64,000 bases of DNA from Dactylellina haptotyla (GCA_031310005.1 CM062386.1:3038001-3102000); one strand, 5' to 3'. Numbered from the stretch's first letter, positions 30,338-41,005 are shown. The notes: generated by a model not told the origin, from the letters alone. Program-made: numbers and translations.

Positions 30338-31150
30338 TCAAATAAATGCTTTTGATCGGGTGGAGAAAATTCTGGTCCTACGAGACAAAGGAAACGCCTC
30401 GTCTGAACTGCCGCTATCGAAGTCTGCCGATTCAGTGTCGCTCAGATAATTTCTACGCCGGCGGTATTCGTAATACTTCATTGCCTTTTTGTCCACTTTT
30501 TGTCCTTTGATCTCGTACTTACGTCCCATAAAGTTGAACAGGGCACACGTAACTTTGAAATCCTCGGTGACGGTGAGAGAACCACGACCCGACAAAGACG
30601 GATAGATTTTTCTTTGCCCATGCCACCCCTGCTTGCGGGCACCCTTTTTCCACCAGATAGTTCTGGTTTTGCCAGGAACCAATGGACGCTCCGGCCTGCT
30701 GACGATGAACGAACAGTCCTTGATGCCTGCATCGAAATATCCCGCGGTGTTGCCATACTCATTGGTGTAGAACCAGAGCTTGTCCCCATCATCCTCGAAA
30801 TCTGAGTCTCCAGAGGAGGAAACAAGCGCGTATTCATCTTGAATTTGTTCGAGCCAACATGCTTGCTCCATCGTGTATGGAGCAGCCGGGGTGTTCGCGA
30901 GCGCAACATTGGCTTCGACGGTGTGGGTACATTCGTTGACTTCGCATGTGCATTCACTGTCATCTGTGGACTTAGCTTTCGCTTTCCCCTTTGGTGTGGC
31001 AACTGTAGGTATTTCTTGAGGTTCCTCTGTTGGTCTATTGGGAGCTTCGGTTGGAGTCAACTTGGGTTTCGCAGGAGAGCGATTCTTTCTAACACCATAT
31101 TTCGCTGCCATCGTAGCAGGTGCCTTTGCTGGGGTTTTGCGCGGTGGCAT
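30338..31150 (-). CDS. MPPR-family protein 4
   Basis: A 270-aa protein from the ATG at 31150. N-terminus MPPRKTPAKAPATMAAKYGVRKNRSPAK, in which the TMAAK-x-GV motif is shared with protein 3 and GV-K/R-K with all four. The cysteine pair region is CTCEVNECTH, followed by the W-x-E-Q-I-x-x-x-Y segment, an acidic stretch, SRPERPLVPGKTRTIWW and the signature GSLTVTEDFKVTCALFNF. After the signature it has a longer tail rich in Arg and Asp/Ser (YRRRRNYLSDTES). It is the longest and among the most diverged members. Intact; function unknown. Confidence 0.72.
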   Translation of the reverse strand: MPPRKTPAKAPATMAAKYGVRKNRSPAKPKLTPTEAPNRPTEEPQEIPTVATPKGKAKAKSTDDSECTCEVNECTHTVEANVALANTPAAPYTMEQACWLEQIQDEYALVSSSGDSDFEDDGDKLWFYTNEYGNTAGYFDAGIKDCSFIVSRPERPLVPGKTRTIWWKKGARKQGWHGQRKIYPSLSGRGSLTVTEDFKVTCALFNFMGRKYEIKGQKVDKKAMKYYEYRRRRNYLSDTESADFDSGSSDEAFPLSRRTRIFSTRSKAFI

Positions 31151-32506
31151 CTTTAATGCAATGCTTTATTTCAAAATATGTTTCCAGGGGATATGGAAGC
31201 TTCGTGTAGGAGGCGGATGGTTGGGCATGGAGAAAGCTTGCAAGTGTAAAGGAAAGGTGTTTCAAAGTGAAGGTTAGAGTAGAAGGGAAATTTTCGTTAC
31301 TCTTAGTTGCTCATAACTCTCAACAGGTTGATCAATGACCTTGACAGCATTTCTAGTTCATGATTGTCTATAAGTTCCTATAGCCGCTACCTTCTAACGC
31401 TCAACTTGGAAGAATCAGCTTGTGTAGCCAAAAGCTGGATGCTCCCATTTGGGATGTCGGTTGGTGTTTGTCTCCAACCCAGCAAAGTGTTCCAGTGCCG
31501 ACATGCAAGTTGCCTGTCTTGCTTCCTGGTTAGAATTCTAGCTAAGATTTCAGAAACTTCTAGCTTCTTCCTCACCATTTAGAAGAGGCTCCCGCTAATT
31601 GGATTCAGCACTCTGATTAATCTTGAAAACTCTCAACTTTAGATTAATTTGCGGCTGGTTGTATTTCACAACTGATCCGTCAACGCGTTCTGGCGCGTTT
31701 ACATGCACTCATTCGCTGTTTAATATATTTGGTTGCCAGATCTGCATGGCAAACAAATTAAATTTTGAGGGATGCCGACAGGTCTGTGGTCAATGCCCAT
31801 GCATAAACATCGTCTTAAAAAGGCAAACTCGCCCAACGGCTCGAATAGCAGCTTACAGGAAGGCATCAAAGAGGTCATGGCTTCAGACATCGAGGCAGCA
31901 AGCAAGAACTCACCTGAATTTGACGGAACATCTGCACTCCGTGCCGACAAGAGTCCACGAGACCACACGTGTGCAAATTCTCTAGTTATATACCTGCAAC
32001 TATCTAGTAAAGATAAGAATACGAAAGGTGTATTAAAAAAGTATGCTACAAGAAAGGATAAATAAAGTAAAATATGATATTACAAAGAAAGAACAACCGA
32101 TAGTATCGAAAGCGCCGCTCAAGAATAGCAAAGATCGGTACATTTCTACGACCAAACGGAAGAATAAACAACGCTACCCGCTCCGCACATTAATTAATAA
32201 TAATACTTTTAAATGATAGATGCTAGTCTAATCTCAAGTAAATCGAGGTAAGGTTCTCGTTCAAAGATCCCCAATAATCAGAACGAAAAACCTCTCCAAG
32301 ATATCACTTAGCATCTGTAAGAAATGCCACACCTCAGTCATAATCCCCTTCTCATCTTCCCTCTTCTCCCCTTCGTCGTTCCCGCCGGAATTGTCCATAG
32401 TATTGTTATTGTTATTGTTGTCATTATTGCCTCTGTATTGTCCGTGTCGTGTGTTTTGTACCGTCCAGTCTTCGTGAGCTTTACATTCCTGTCTGCTGCC
32501 GTCTTC
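31151..32506. other. Gene-free region
   Basis: About 1.35 kb. A plus-strand frame from 31772 (97 codons, polar and Lys/Ser-rich) and one at 31623 overlap in different frames; neither has a recognisable domain and neither is accepted. The stretch 31980-32230 is AT-rich and probably the 3' flank of the convergent genes. Confidence 0.4.
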
Positions 32507-35116
32507 CTATCGGGGTGTCTTGTCGAGGAGTTCTACGCTGTCAATGTAGAATGTTCCTTTAGTCGCACCTTCTTGGCAGGTAGCGTAGAGGCCTAACGTG
32601 GCGTGGTTCGTGGCAGCCGTGAATTCGAAGGGGACTTCGGAGTAACTTCCCGTTGTGGAATCTTGTACTGCCACGGCGACTCCGTTGATGAGGATGACGA
32701 GCGAGCAGCTGTCTGTTTCACCTTCGATTGCGAGGTTAAGGAAGGCAGAGCCCATGTATTCTCTGCCTGGACAGGTAGTGATTGTTTGTGAGAGGGTGAG
32801 GGAGATGGGCGCGGAGGTGAGCTCTATGAAGAGCGATGAAACTCCTTTATCTGGGTGGGCTGTCGATGTGGAATATTTGATACCGTCGCCGGCTATCGGG
32901 AGAGGGGTCCAAGGTGCGAGGGAGCTGGATTCGAACCCCGGATTTTGGATGTGGTTTACGCCCGTCGCGACGGGGGTGCATTGTAGTTGTGATGTTGTAG
33001 ATGATGGCGTCGCAGACGTGGAGGAAGGCGACTGGGGCTCTGAAGATGGCGCGATGGTGGACTGAACAATTGAGGACGATGGAACTGTGGACATTGTGGT
33101 TGGGATACTTGAACTAGTTGGGAGTTCTCGTACTGATGAAATTGGAATACCTTCCAGTTGGGATGAGGTCTCTAAAGATGAGGTGCTGGATATTGTGGAT
33201 AGGCTTGAGGAAATTGGTGGGGGACCAGTAACTGCGAAAGTTAGGACTACGCTTGAAGAGCTACTGGAAGATGCCGGTGGAGAGAATGTAGCCGCTGGAC
33301 CTAGTGTGACCGAGTCTGTCATACTAGACTGAGATGATAAAGCACTAGATGTCGATGAGCTTGAAGATATACTAGACGATATATTTGTAGAACTTGGGCC
33401 GCTGCTAGTGGATTGAGTGGTCACCGCGCTCGATGCTGCGCCTGTGGGGGCCGATGCACTAGTAGTAGTCTGAACAGCTGAAGACATGGCCGAGCTATCG
33501 ATGTACTCTGCGGAAAGCTCAACTTCCTCGCATAGTGCATCGATCGGCCCGGCATAGACGCCATTGATAGCCTCGTCATCATCCATGCAGAAAGCAGCGT
33601 TGCCTCTTTTGAATTGTGCGTTATTCCATGTCATAGAACCAGTATCTGGGTCGACAGAGAATATAGTGCTAGGACCGCTTGGATTAGTGCCGACGAGAAT
33701 GGGACCCCAACCCCAGTCTTTAATGTCGGCGGGGTTCGCAAATGCGACTTCATTCGTTGATAGTTTTAATTGTTGGTTTGAGATTGAGAATATAGCGGCC
33801 TCGGTTATATTAACCGCTACGTACATGGTATTGTCGGATATTCTGATATACCATGGTGTGGATTGACGCCTACCGAGACGCTTTGTCGGAGTAGTGTCAC
33901 GGATTCGGATTCGGAATGGTGATGGATTAGAAGATGGAAGTGATGCAGAGGATGAGGATGGTGCACTTGATTGGCTGGTACTGATATCACTTGACAAAGC
34001 GGTAGCAGATATTTCTTGCGAAGGCGAAATAGAAGGAATAATCGAGGAGTCAGATTGCATTACGGACGCTGGTGAGACTGTGGCCGTAGTCCGAAGAGCT
34101 GCGAAATTAGGGCCTTGAAGAGAGCTTGTGCCTGTAGTTGTAGAAGCGAGAGTTGTATGGACAACAGTGCTTATAGTTCTCGTCCTGGTGATAGTTTTTG
34201 TGACAGTCTCTTCTGTTGTAATTTTCGCGGTTGTAGTACATGGCCCTCGAGTAGACACTTCAAATTTTGTAAAGAGCTTTCCATGACCAGGAACTTCGGC
34301 GCAAAGTTCGCAAAGGCCGTTTCCATCACACCAGCCAGTAAACTCGGGCTTGATCACCCGTTTACGGACTTGAGATCGATATCCAACAGACCATTTCTGG
34401 ATCTCGGTGGTGCAAAAGTCATCTTTGCATGTCATATATTCAACATCAAGTCGACGGAAACTAGACTTGCGTCGATCGGGATGAGTTTGTCCGTATCCTA
34501 ACAAATGATTGATTCGCCCACCGGACGCTTTGTTGGATTTTAAGTTAGTTGCACGCTCGTCGTTCATTTTGATCCACTCAAGATAGTCGTGCACTCGACA
34601 AACGCCAAAGCTTCTGTTGATTTGCTTTGCATACTGGATCTCGGCCGGAACAACCTCGATTTTGTGGGTTTGGCCTTCCAGTTCGTACACCCCTGGAGTT
34701 GTATATGTCATAGTACGCACAGCATACTTTGGCAACTCCTTTGGTGCTAGGGTCATTACCTGGTCGCCCCGCGATATAAACTGGGGGTTTCCATGCGGGT
34801 ACGCCGGAATATAAGTCGAATACCACAGATATGTTGATTTTAGATATTTTGTTATCGTAACCGTATCTGTGCCTTCTTCTTCACGCGCAAGTGCGGTCGG
34901 TATGTATGTTGTGACCGGTTGGCCTTGGATCGTTATAGGGACCGGTTTCGCTCCGGGAGATGGGGTGACAAATCCCAGCGCACGACGAGCGCTGCAGGCC
35001 TCCGCTTGGCTATCGATATGGCCATTATATTGTGACGAAGGTGTCGGAACAGCAGCCGCCGAAGTAAATGATATGATGCTGAAAACAAATAAAGCGAAAA
35101 AGAGTGGACGGGCCAT
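32507..35116 (-). CDS. Secreted Ser/Thr-rich cell-wall glycoprotein with DUF7908-like and CBM-like domains
   Basis: Start at the ATG at 35116 (MARPLFFALFVFSIISF, a signal peptide cleaved near ASAAA-like residues); the frame upstream to 35155 has only GTG. The protein is 869 aa. After the signal lies an N-terminal conserved region with several Cys (about 25-290: FGVCRVHDYLEW, EYMTCKDDFCTT, WCDGNGLCELCAEV). A Thr/Ser-rich linker follows, then a compact domain (about 440-560: TPWYIRISDNTMYVAV, DWGWGPILVGTNPSG, AAFCMDDDEAINGVYAG), which fits the fungal DUF7908 pattern. A second long Ser-rich mucin-like region leads to a C-terminal beta-sandwich (NPGFESSSLAPWTP onward, FYIDSVELLD) of the CBM4/9 type. 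It probably sits in the wall or extracellular matrix and binds glycans. No GPI signal is seen. Intact, no introns. Confidence 0.78.
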   Translation of the reverse strand: MARPLFFALFVFSIISFTSAAAVPTPSSQYNGHIDSQAEACSARRALGFVTPSPGAKPVPITIQGQPVTTYIPTALAREEEGTDTVTITKYLKSTYLWYSTYIPAYPHGNPQFISRGDQVMTLAPKELPKYAVRTMTYTTPGVYELEGQTHKIEVVPAEIQYAKQINRSFGVCRVHDYLEWIKMNDERATNLKSNKASGGRINHLLGYGQTHPDRRKSSFRRLDVEYMTCKDDFCTTEIQKWSVGYRSQVRKRVIKPEFTGWCDGNGLCELCAEVPGHGKLFTKFEVSTRGPCTTTAKITTEETVTKTITRTRTISTVVHTTLASTTTGTSSLQGPNFAALRTTATVSPASVMQSDSSIIPSISPSQEISATALSSDISTSQSSAPSSSSASLPSSNPSPFRIRIRDTTPTKRLGRRQSTPWYIRISDNTMYVAVNITEAAIFSISNQQLKLSTNEVAFANPADIKDWGWGPILVGTNPSGPSTIFSVDPDTGSMTWNNAQFKRGNAAFCMDDDEAINGVYAGPIDALCEEVELSAEYIDSSAMSSAVQTTTSASAPTGAASSAVTTQSTSSGPSSTNISSSISSSSSTSSALSSQSSMTDSVTLGPAATFSPPASSSSSSSVVLTFAVTGPPPISSSLSTISSTSSLETSSQLEGIPISSVRELPTSSSIPTTMSTVPSSSIVQSTIAPSSEPQSPSSTSATPSSTTSQLQCTPVATGVNHIQNPGFESSSLAPWTPLPIAGDGIKYSTSTAHPDKGVSSLFIELTSAPISLTLSQTITTCPGREYMGSAFLNLAIEGETDSCSLVILINGVAVAVQDSTTGSYSEVPFEFTAATNHATLGLYATCQEGATKGTFYIDSVELLDKTPR

Positions 35117-36712
35117 TTTGGATCGACAGCACAGCTGTAGAAGCAACAATAGCACCTAAAAGAATAAGGAAAGGGTTGGAGCGATGCTGGAGCAAAGCGG
35201 AACGACAGAACTATCAAAGTATCTGGACGTTAAAAAAACACGAGAAGAAGCAGCATGATGAAAAAATGCCTCTGGCGTCTGCTGGCCCCCAAGTGGCTTT
35301 TGTAGTGACATTTTCAGGTTTTCACGGTTCCTGGCATTCCAAGCCAGGTTGAGAATGTGTAATAACTCTCCCCTCTTGCGAGGAAATAACCATCCATCAT
35401 GTCTGAGGTAGTTGAACCTAAGAACGAAAGTGATTTTCGCGACCGCGATGGAACGCCATCCATCCAGATAGAAGCCTGGAAATGGCTCGCTTTTCTTTTA
35501 ATATCAACATTCTAGGTGGTGCGCCAGATAGAACGGAACTCGAGAATTCACGGATAACCGGATTGTTGTTGTTGATGTTGCAGGAGGAGGAGGAAAGCTC
35601 AGGAAAGTAGATCGGCCCCTTGCATGCATATATACTCCATACCCCCACTTTGCCTTACGAGTCGGCCGGATGCATTGCATTCCTCGCTGCAAAAGAAATT
35701 GTATAATTCCGACAAACGAAGAGACAAAAGGTCGCTGCTACACCTTGTAGCAAGTTTGACGTTGCAAGTCAGATGGCATGGCCGCGTCACCAGGAACGAG
35801 CCTGTGATATCTGATATTAACAGGCTGGCCCATAGATCATCATAATCCATTTCTTCGATTATGTTGTCATTTCATTTCTTCCCTTTTATTGGCGGGGTCA
35901 GTTGTGATCCCCGTCCACTACCGCGGATAGCTTTCCGGAAGGCGCCATCCTGCCTAGCTGCCGGTACGTTGCACTCCAGGCCTGACTCTGCGGCCTCTTG
36001 GACCTCCATATTGTGGTGTTTCCTGGTTCTCGCATCCTTGCGAAGGCAGACAGGGATAGCTTAGCCCACATAACAATAAATAGCAATCACACACACTACC
36101 TGATATCTAAGACCACAGAAAGTGGAAAATTGGGTATCCCGTATGTTCTATAGACGTTAGAAATACATAATAAATAAAAAACTTTATTTACTTATAATAT
36201 TTTTTAATTTATTTTGTTATTACAAATTTAATATTGTCAAATATATAATTTTATTTAAATTTTTTATAATTAGTGACCGCGGGTCCGTCGATAAATCCGC
36301 CCCACGGTGAACACTATACAAAATATTATTTAGTTTAAAAAAATGGATGAAATATGATGTTTGTTCTATTATCTTTCTTTTCACTTCAGGCTTAGTAGAC
36401 TCCAGGTTGAAAGGGAAGAAGGCCTAAACTTGAACTCTTATTGAAGTAATATTAACCATTTTAGTGTATTTTTTTAACCCTAAAGAGGAGAAAGATGTAT
36501 AACTACTTATAGAATGATCGATATTGATATTTGACAAACATCTAGCTAGGGCTCTCAAAGCGTTTAAACTTTAAAATTAAGTAGTTCCTATATCGCATAT
36601 GCATAAACACAACAGCAGTTGATCGTAAGAATCGAAATTTCTGATTGTACAACCATAGAAAGATAACATCAACTTAGCGCCATACACCAGGCTATTTCAC
36701 CTACTTGATGCC
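35117..36712. other. Gene-free region with an AT-rich patch
   Basis: About 1.6 kb between two minus-strand genes, containing the promoter of the wall glycoprotein. The stretch 36165-36275 is strongly AT-rich and ends in a GC-rich imperfect palindrome (36273-36317). A 29-bp segment at 36133-36160 (GGGTATCCCGTATG...) resembles 45557-45585. These look like remnants of small transposable elements. No gene is supported. Confidence 0.45.
36273..36317. repeat. GC-rich imperfect palindrome, possible terminal-repeat remnant
   Basis: The segment starts AGTGACCGCGGG and ends CCCCACGGTGAACACT. Its two arms are related as imperfect inverted repeats around TCGATAAATC, and it sits directly beside an AT-rich patch. 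A short match (AGTGTTCACC) to its reverse complement occurs at about 51263-51272. It may be the joined ends of a deleted DNA transposon. Confidence 0.3.
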
Positions 36713-37336
36713 TCACAAACCTCCAATGCCGAGGGTTGCAATCCACCCGTCACCGTAGTAAGAAATGTATCCACCCGCACTATCCGGGTTACTTCCGTGG
36801 CACGCCCAAATCAACTCAAAAAGTACATTGAAGCAGGAATTCCAGGACCATGGATAACCGGAAGCCGAATATATAGTCCAACGTGTAACTACTTGGTTAC
36901 CAGCCGTATCTACAATATGAATCCAATTCCCCCATTGATCTTGGTAGTGTTGCCATTCCACGTATGTGCCGACACCCCAAGCGATCTGGTTGTTTGCATC
37001 AAGGTAATTGCATACCGCATTTTTAGCGTTATATAAATCCGGGGTTTGGTTCACCCAATGCGAGCCACTATAGCATATGAGGTTGTAGCGCTTATTGAGG
37101 CTTTTTTTATCAAGGGCCAGTTCTGGTGCTGTAGTATTCGGTAGATTCCATATTTTACCGAGAATCAAATCGCCATTTGGCGCTTTTGGGTCGATGTCCT
37201 TTATTTTAATAATAGCAGCTGGAGCCTGGTCTTTTCCAATCTCTGCTGGACGGGAAGGCTGTATAGGCTCCGGTTTTGGGTGGCATACAGCTAGAGAGAT
37301 AACAGCGAAGACGCTGAAGACGATGGCTACGCGCAT
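36713..37336 (-). CDS. Small secreted cysteine-bearing protein (candidate effector)
   Basis: A 207-aa protein from the ATG at 37336 with a clear signal peptide (MRVAIVFSVFAVISLAVC, about 18-19 residues). A Pro/Lys-rich propeptide-like segment follows (about 20-80, ending near SLNKRYN, which contains a KR dibasic site). The mature-like part of about 120 residues is rich in Trp, Tyr, Asn and Gly and has four cysteines (NLICYSG, NAVCNYL, NSCFNVL, WACHGSN) that could make two disulphides. No enzyme motif is recognised. Size, signal and cysteine pattern fit fungal secreted effectors or antimicrobial proteins, but this is inference. It is intact, and a TATA-like element lies upstream. Confidence 0.75.
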   Translation of the reverse strand: MRVAIVFSVFAVISLAVCHPKPEPIQPSRPAEIGKDQAPAAIIKIKDIDPKAPNGDLILGKIWNLPNTTAPELALDKKSLNKRYNLICYSGSHWVNQTPDLYNAKNAVCNYLDANNQIAWGVGTYVEWQHYQDQWGNWIHIVDTAGNQVVTRWTIYSASGYPWSWNSCFNVLFELIWACHGSNPDSAGGYISYYGDGWIATLGIGGL

Positions 37337-38349
37337 GTTGATGAACGCGAGGAGGAGTAAAGAGATATAGACAAATGATATTTGATCAAGCCTTGAGGTT
37401 TTTTCAATGCTACAGGCTTTTTGCAGTTAACAGACCGGAGACAGGTGAGACGTTTTATATAAAGTTCCCCTAGCGACACAGAGCTCTTATGATATAAATA
37501 TATTCTAAACCCTCGAGTATAGTTCCGTTGTATCTCCTTCCTTGATGCATCCGGTGCCGGAGTACCCAATTTACACCAGATTCAGTAGACCATATTTTTT
37601 GACAGTTTCCGATTGCATTAATTTTCGATTCGAAGATTAGACCCTGCTCGAGGTAGGAGCTCCGTGGCCGCCATTGATGCATCACGCAAGCTCAATACCG
37701 CGTGTGGCGTTTGTGCTACTTCCATTTTGGCGCGTTGATTCCGACTGGCTAATTTGAGAGCGGTCAAAGCGGGCGCAGCGACAGGGTCCTAAAAATCACA
37801 ACTAATCTCCATAATATAACTCAAGAACCAAACTTTATATCGCTGGCTTTTGGTTACGGGTAGATTTGACCCGCTCAGGGGCGCACGTGTGATATACCTG
37901 CGTAAGTCTTCGTTGTATCATGAAGCACCATTTACCTTGAATTCTAATGAGGATTTATGATTACTCATTTCTGCCGACAAGATATTCCGCAAACCCGACC
38001 GGACCCTGAGATTAATTTAAATGGCGGTGGCTAACCTATTAGGTTCCTTGTTACAGTACCTAACCTACATTTCTGAAGGGCACCAGCACTAGGCTGTATG
38101 GACTGGATGTATAATAACTCGCTACGTCTTCGCTGGTTCTACATACTACCGGTCACCCTCGGTTATATTCCTAATCAAAAATTTATTCTTCTTAAAAACT
38201 CAACCAGGCGCTTATCAGAGTATACTCCACTTACTTGACTAACAATACAGTGAAAATGTAGATCGGGCCGCTCCGAGTCCCACCCTGGGTCCCAAAGCCA
38301 AATTACAAATCCCGCGGATGCTCCAGAGTCTAGAATTAGCTGTAGAATT
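37337..38349. other. Gene-free region
   Basis: About 1 kb with no coding signal apart from the promoter of the small secreted protein. The short frames at 37327-37685 lack domains. Confidence 0.35.
37453..37464 (-). promoter_or_regulatory. TATA-like element of the small secreted protein gene
   Basis: On the minus strand this reads CTTTATATAAAA, about 117 bp upstream of the ATG at 37336, a suitable position for a TATA box. Confidence 0.4.
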
Positions 38350-38849
38350 CTATAGAAGCTCTACCCAAGAAAAGCTTTTCTTATCTCACGCCGATGGTTT
38401 GCTATTCTTATTGGTTCGTTGGTAGTCGCTATGATCGTCGTAATCGTTGTTCCAGCGGTTCTCACGGCGAAACGACGAAATACGACCGGAGATACCGTTG
38501 AACCGACCTGTACAGCTCTGAATAACAATGGTTCCAGTTCACCAATCGTTCACGCACCTCCCCTACAACGCGACCCGGCACCAACTTTACTCCCAAGCCT
38601 GGACAAAATACCTTGATCGTAACATACGTCACAACATCTAGCGACTCCGCTGTTTGCTTCTACCACGAGCTGAGAAATCCAAATACTTTGACAATCTATC
38701 CAAGTATTTTTCAAACGGGATTGATCTACAGCGCCTTCTGGACCGTTAGTGGTGACTTTCCATATTCTTCCACAGCTACTAGCGATTTCACAAGTAGTAG
38801 GAAAGAAAGTATGGTTCTTTTTAATTCTAGCATCTTTTCATATTATTAA
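38350..38849 (+). pseudogene. Relic of a type-II membrane protein
   Basis: In one frame (38354-38616) the sequence reads a basic segment (KAFLISRRW), about 20 hydrophobic residues (ILIGSLVVAMIVVIVVPAV), then KRRNTTGD and a polar Ser/Pro stalk, ending at a TGA. In a second frame (about 38595-38849) it continues as NTLIVTYVTTSSDSAVCFYHEL, then further protein-like sequence to a TAA. The basic-TM-stalk order is that of fungal type-II membrane proteins that carry a lectin-like ectodomain, but the ectodomain is incomplete. A frame break lies near 38600, and an AG acceptor precedes the first frame (ATTCTATAG at 38345-38353). It is either a decayed gene or a fragment of a multi-exon gene whose other exons are gone. 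Low certainty. Confidence 0.35.
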
Positions 38850-39236
38850 ACTAAAACAATAATTAGACTTTGTCTCGTAAACCAGACAGCCTTTTAGCTA
38901 ACTAGACTTATCATAAGCTTTTTGGGATATTAATTGAATTAAAATAACTTACCTCAAATCCATCAAATATCATGGTCTGAATCTTGGTGAATTTCATAAA
39001 ATAGTTTGATGGTTTTTGTATCACAAGATTCATGCTGGTAAATCATTACCTGAGAGAAAGAGAGTCGAAAAATGTATTTGTATGCAATATATAATGTTCA
39101 CAGATAGACGATTAGAATACACCGATTCTGCCTTGTCAAATATATATTTAATGCTTTTTCGAATACGGCACTCGTTCGTTCGGCTATCACGTAGCCTTCC
39201 TGTACAACTGCCTAACAGCCATGCATGAGCCTGCAC

Positions 39237-41005
39237 CTATAAGCACTGAGAATAGTAGTCTGTAATTTTCGACCAGTTAGTCAAGGAGCTGCCCAAGAGA
39301 TACGGGAGGGATAGGTAAGTTTACCGTTACTATACTTGCAGGTGCTTCCACTGGCACACACTGTGCACCCGCTATAAGTCACTCCGCCGCATTGCCCGTA
39401 CAGGGCAACGGTGCAACTTGCACCAGTTGTTGTGATTTTGGTGGTGGTGGTTGCTGTCGTTGTTTTTGTTGTTGTTGCTCCTGTTGTTGCTTTTGTTGTT
39501 GTTTTTGAGGTCGTTGTGGCTGAATTCCCACCGGGTCCATTCAAGCTCAAAAGACTCGAGAACGGCTGAAGACCAGGATAGAATGTAGTTGGGACTGGAG
39601 GAATGGTGAAGGATTTTGTAGACGGGAAGGCAGATGAATGATCATTCGGCATAGTGGATATTTGCCAGCCCGATCTGTAGGTCTCAATATCAGATTCCAT
39701 ATAGCCAAAGCTAAGCAAAAAGGGTATGGTTAGGAAATAAAATACGGAGCAGATGAGATAGTGGTAACAGTATTTGCATAGGAACCACTGCCAGATTTTT
39801 TGAGACAGGCGCCAGATCCATAAGCACTACCGCAAGACCAGGTAACATAGTTGCCATTTGATGTCCAGAGGTTAACATTTTGCACAGTAATTCCTGTGCA
39901 TGGGAAATCTGGGTCGCATTCAAGTCGGATAACCGGGCGCTTGTTGTCACCGTTATAACCGTACCAGTTCTACTATCAAGTCAGTATGGCTGCATACTTG
40001 TGTGGATTTGGAACCTGATTAGGTTGATCTATTTACCAGGAATTTCAGGTTGCTAAGCTGAACTCCAGCTCCACCATTATCGCTTCCCCAAGCCTCATTT
40101 AAAACCAACGTGTAGGCAGTGTTCTTTACCAAAATGTTCTCCCATGTTATATCGCTAACGGTTCCGGTGCCCCCGTTCGTCTTAAGATAAGCACCAGTAG
40201 CTTGATTTGTATAGATATTTCTATAATATACCTGTGATATGGCGGTACCCACGCCTAGACTACCGATTGCCATCCCACCACTGATATTGCAATGGATACG
40301 CTCAATCAGTAGATTTTTGGAAGGAGACTTAACGGTAACGCATTCATCGCCATTGGTTACTTCGACATCATGTACCCACACATTCTGAGACCATATATCA
40401 ATTCCGTCCGTCTCGCCAATGGTAATGCCGCGAATTATAATGTTATAAATCTCTCCATTTTTGCAGGTGTCAAATACCACATAATAAGATGCAGAGTCCA
40501 CCAGAGCGATACCGTGGAAAGAGAAATCCACAACATCAGTGAAGCGAAGAAATCTGGCACCGAATTGACCTTGAGAGATATATTGGTATCCATATCCTTG
40601 CATGGCACCCTTCGAGTTGCCGCTAAAGAATTCGAAATCCTGACAGTCCTGTACAGCAATCATGTTTCCACCTGCAGTGCCTGTACGAACGATGGTACCG
40701 TCTAATTGAATAGCGCTGCTAGTACCTCCCCTGATGTTAACCCAAGTTGCCAGGGCGTAAGTGCCGGGCGGAATGTACACAAGACCACCTGCTTTGCAAG
40801 CTGTCCAAGCTGCCGAAAGAGCTGGCCCAAGGTCGGTTGCGCCATCAGCCTTTGCTCCATAGTCGAGCACGTTGCAAGTCTTAAAGGCCGCTTTGGTGGC
40901 ACGAGATGTTGTAGGACCAACACTCCCGGAGAGCTGGGCAGCGACGCCTTCAAAGAAGTATGAGAGGGCCACTGCCCCTAAAGATAGGGATTGGAGAAGA
41001 ATCAT
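39237..41005 (-). CDS. GH28 rhamnogalacturonase with C-terminal CBM1 (four exons)
   Basis: Model: exons 41005-40037, 39969-39746, 39710-39325 and 39259-39237, 533 aa in one frame. The introns are 40036-39970, 39745-39711 (only 35 nt) and 39324-39260 (CTAAC branch). The ATG at 41005 begins a signal peptide ([18 protein letters not shown]). The mature start [12 protein letters not shown]...[22 protein letters not shown] and later [18 protein letters not shown] and [13 protein letters not shown] are the beta-helix motifs of rhamnogalacturonan hydrolases (GH28; the family catalytic Asp residues lie in TDGID and GDE). Exon 3 carries the [12 protein letters not shown] tail known from these enzymes, a Thr/Lys-rich linker and a fungal cellulose-binding module. 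The final tiny exon completes the module with DYYSQCL. It is secreted and would cleave the rhamnogalacturonan I backbone. Intact. Confidence 0.93.
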
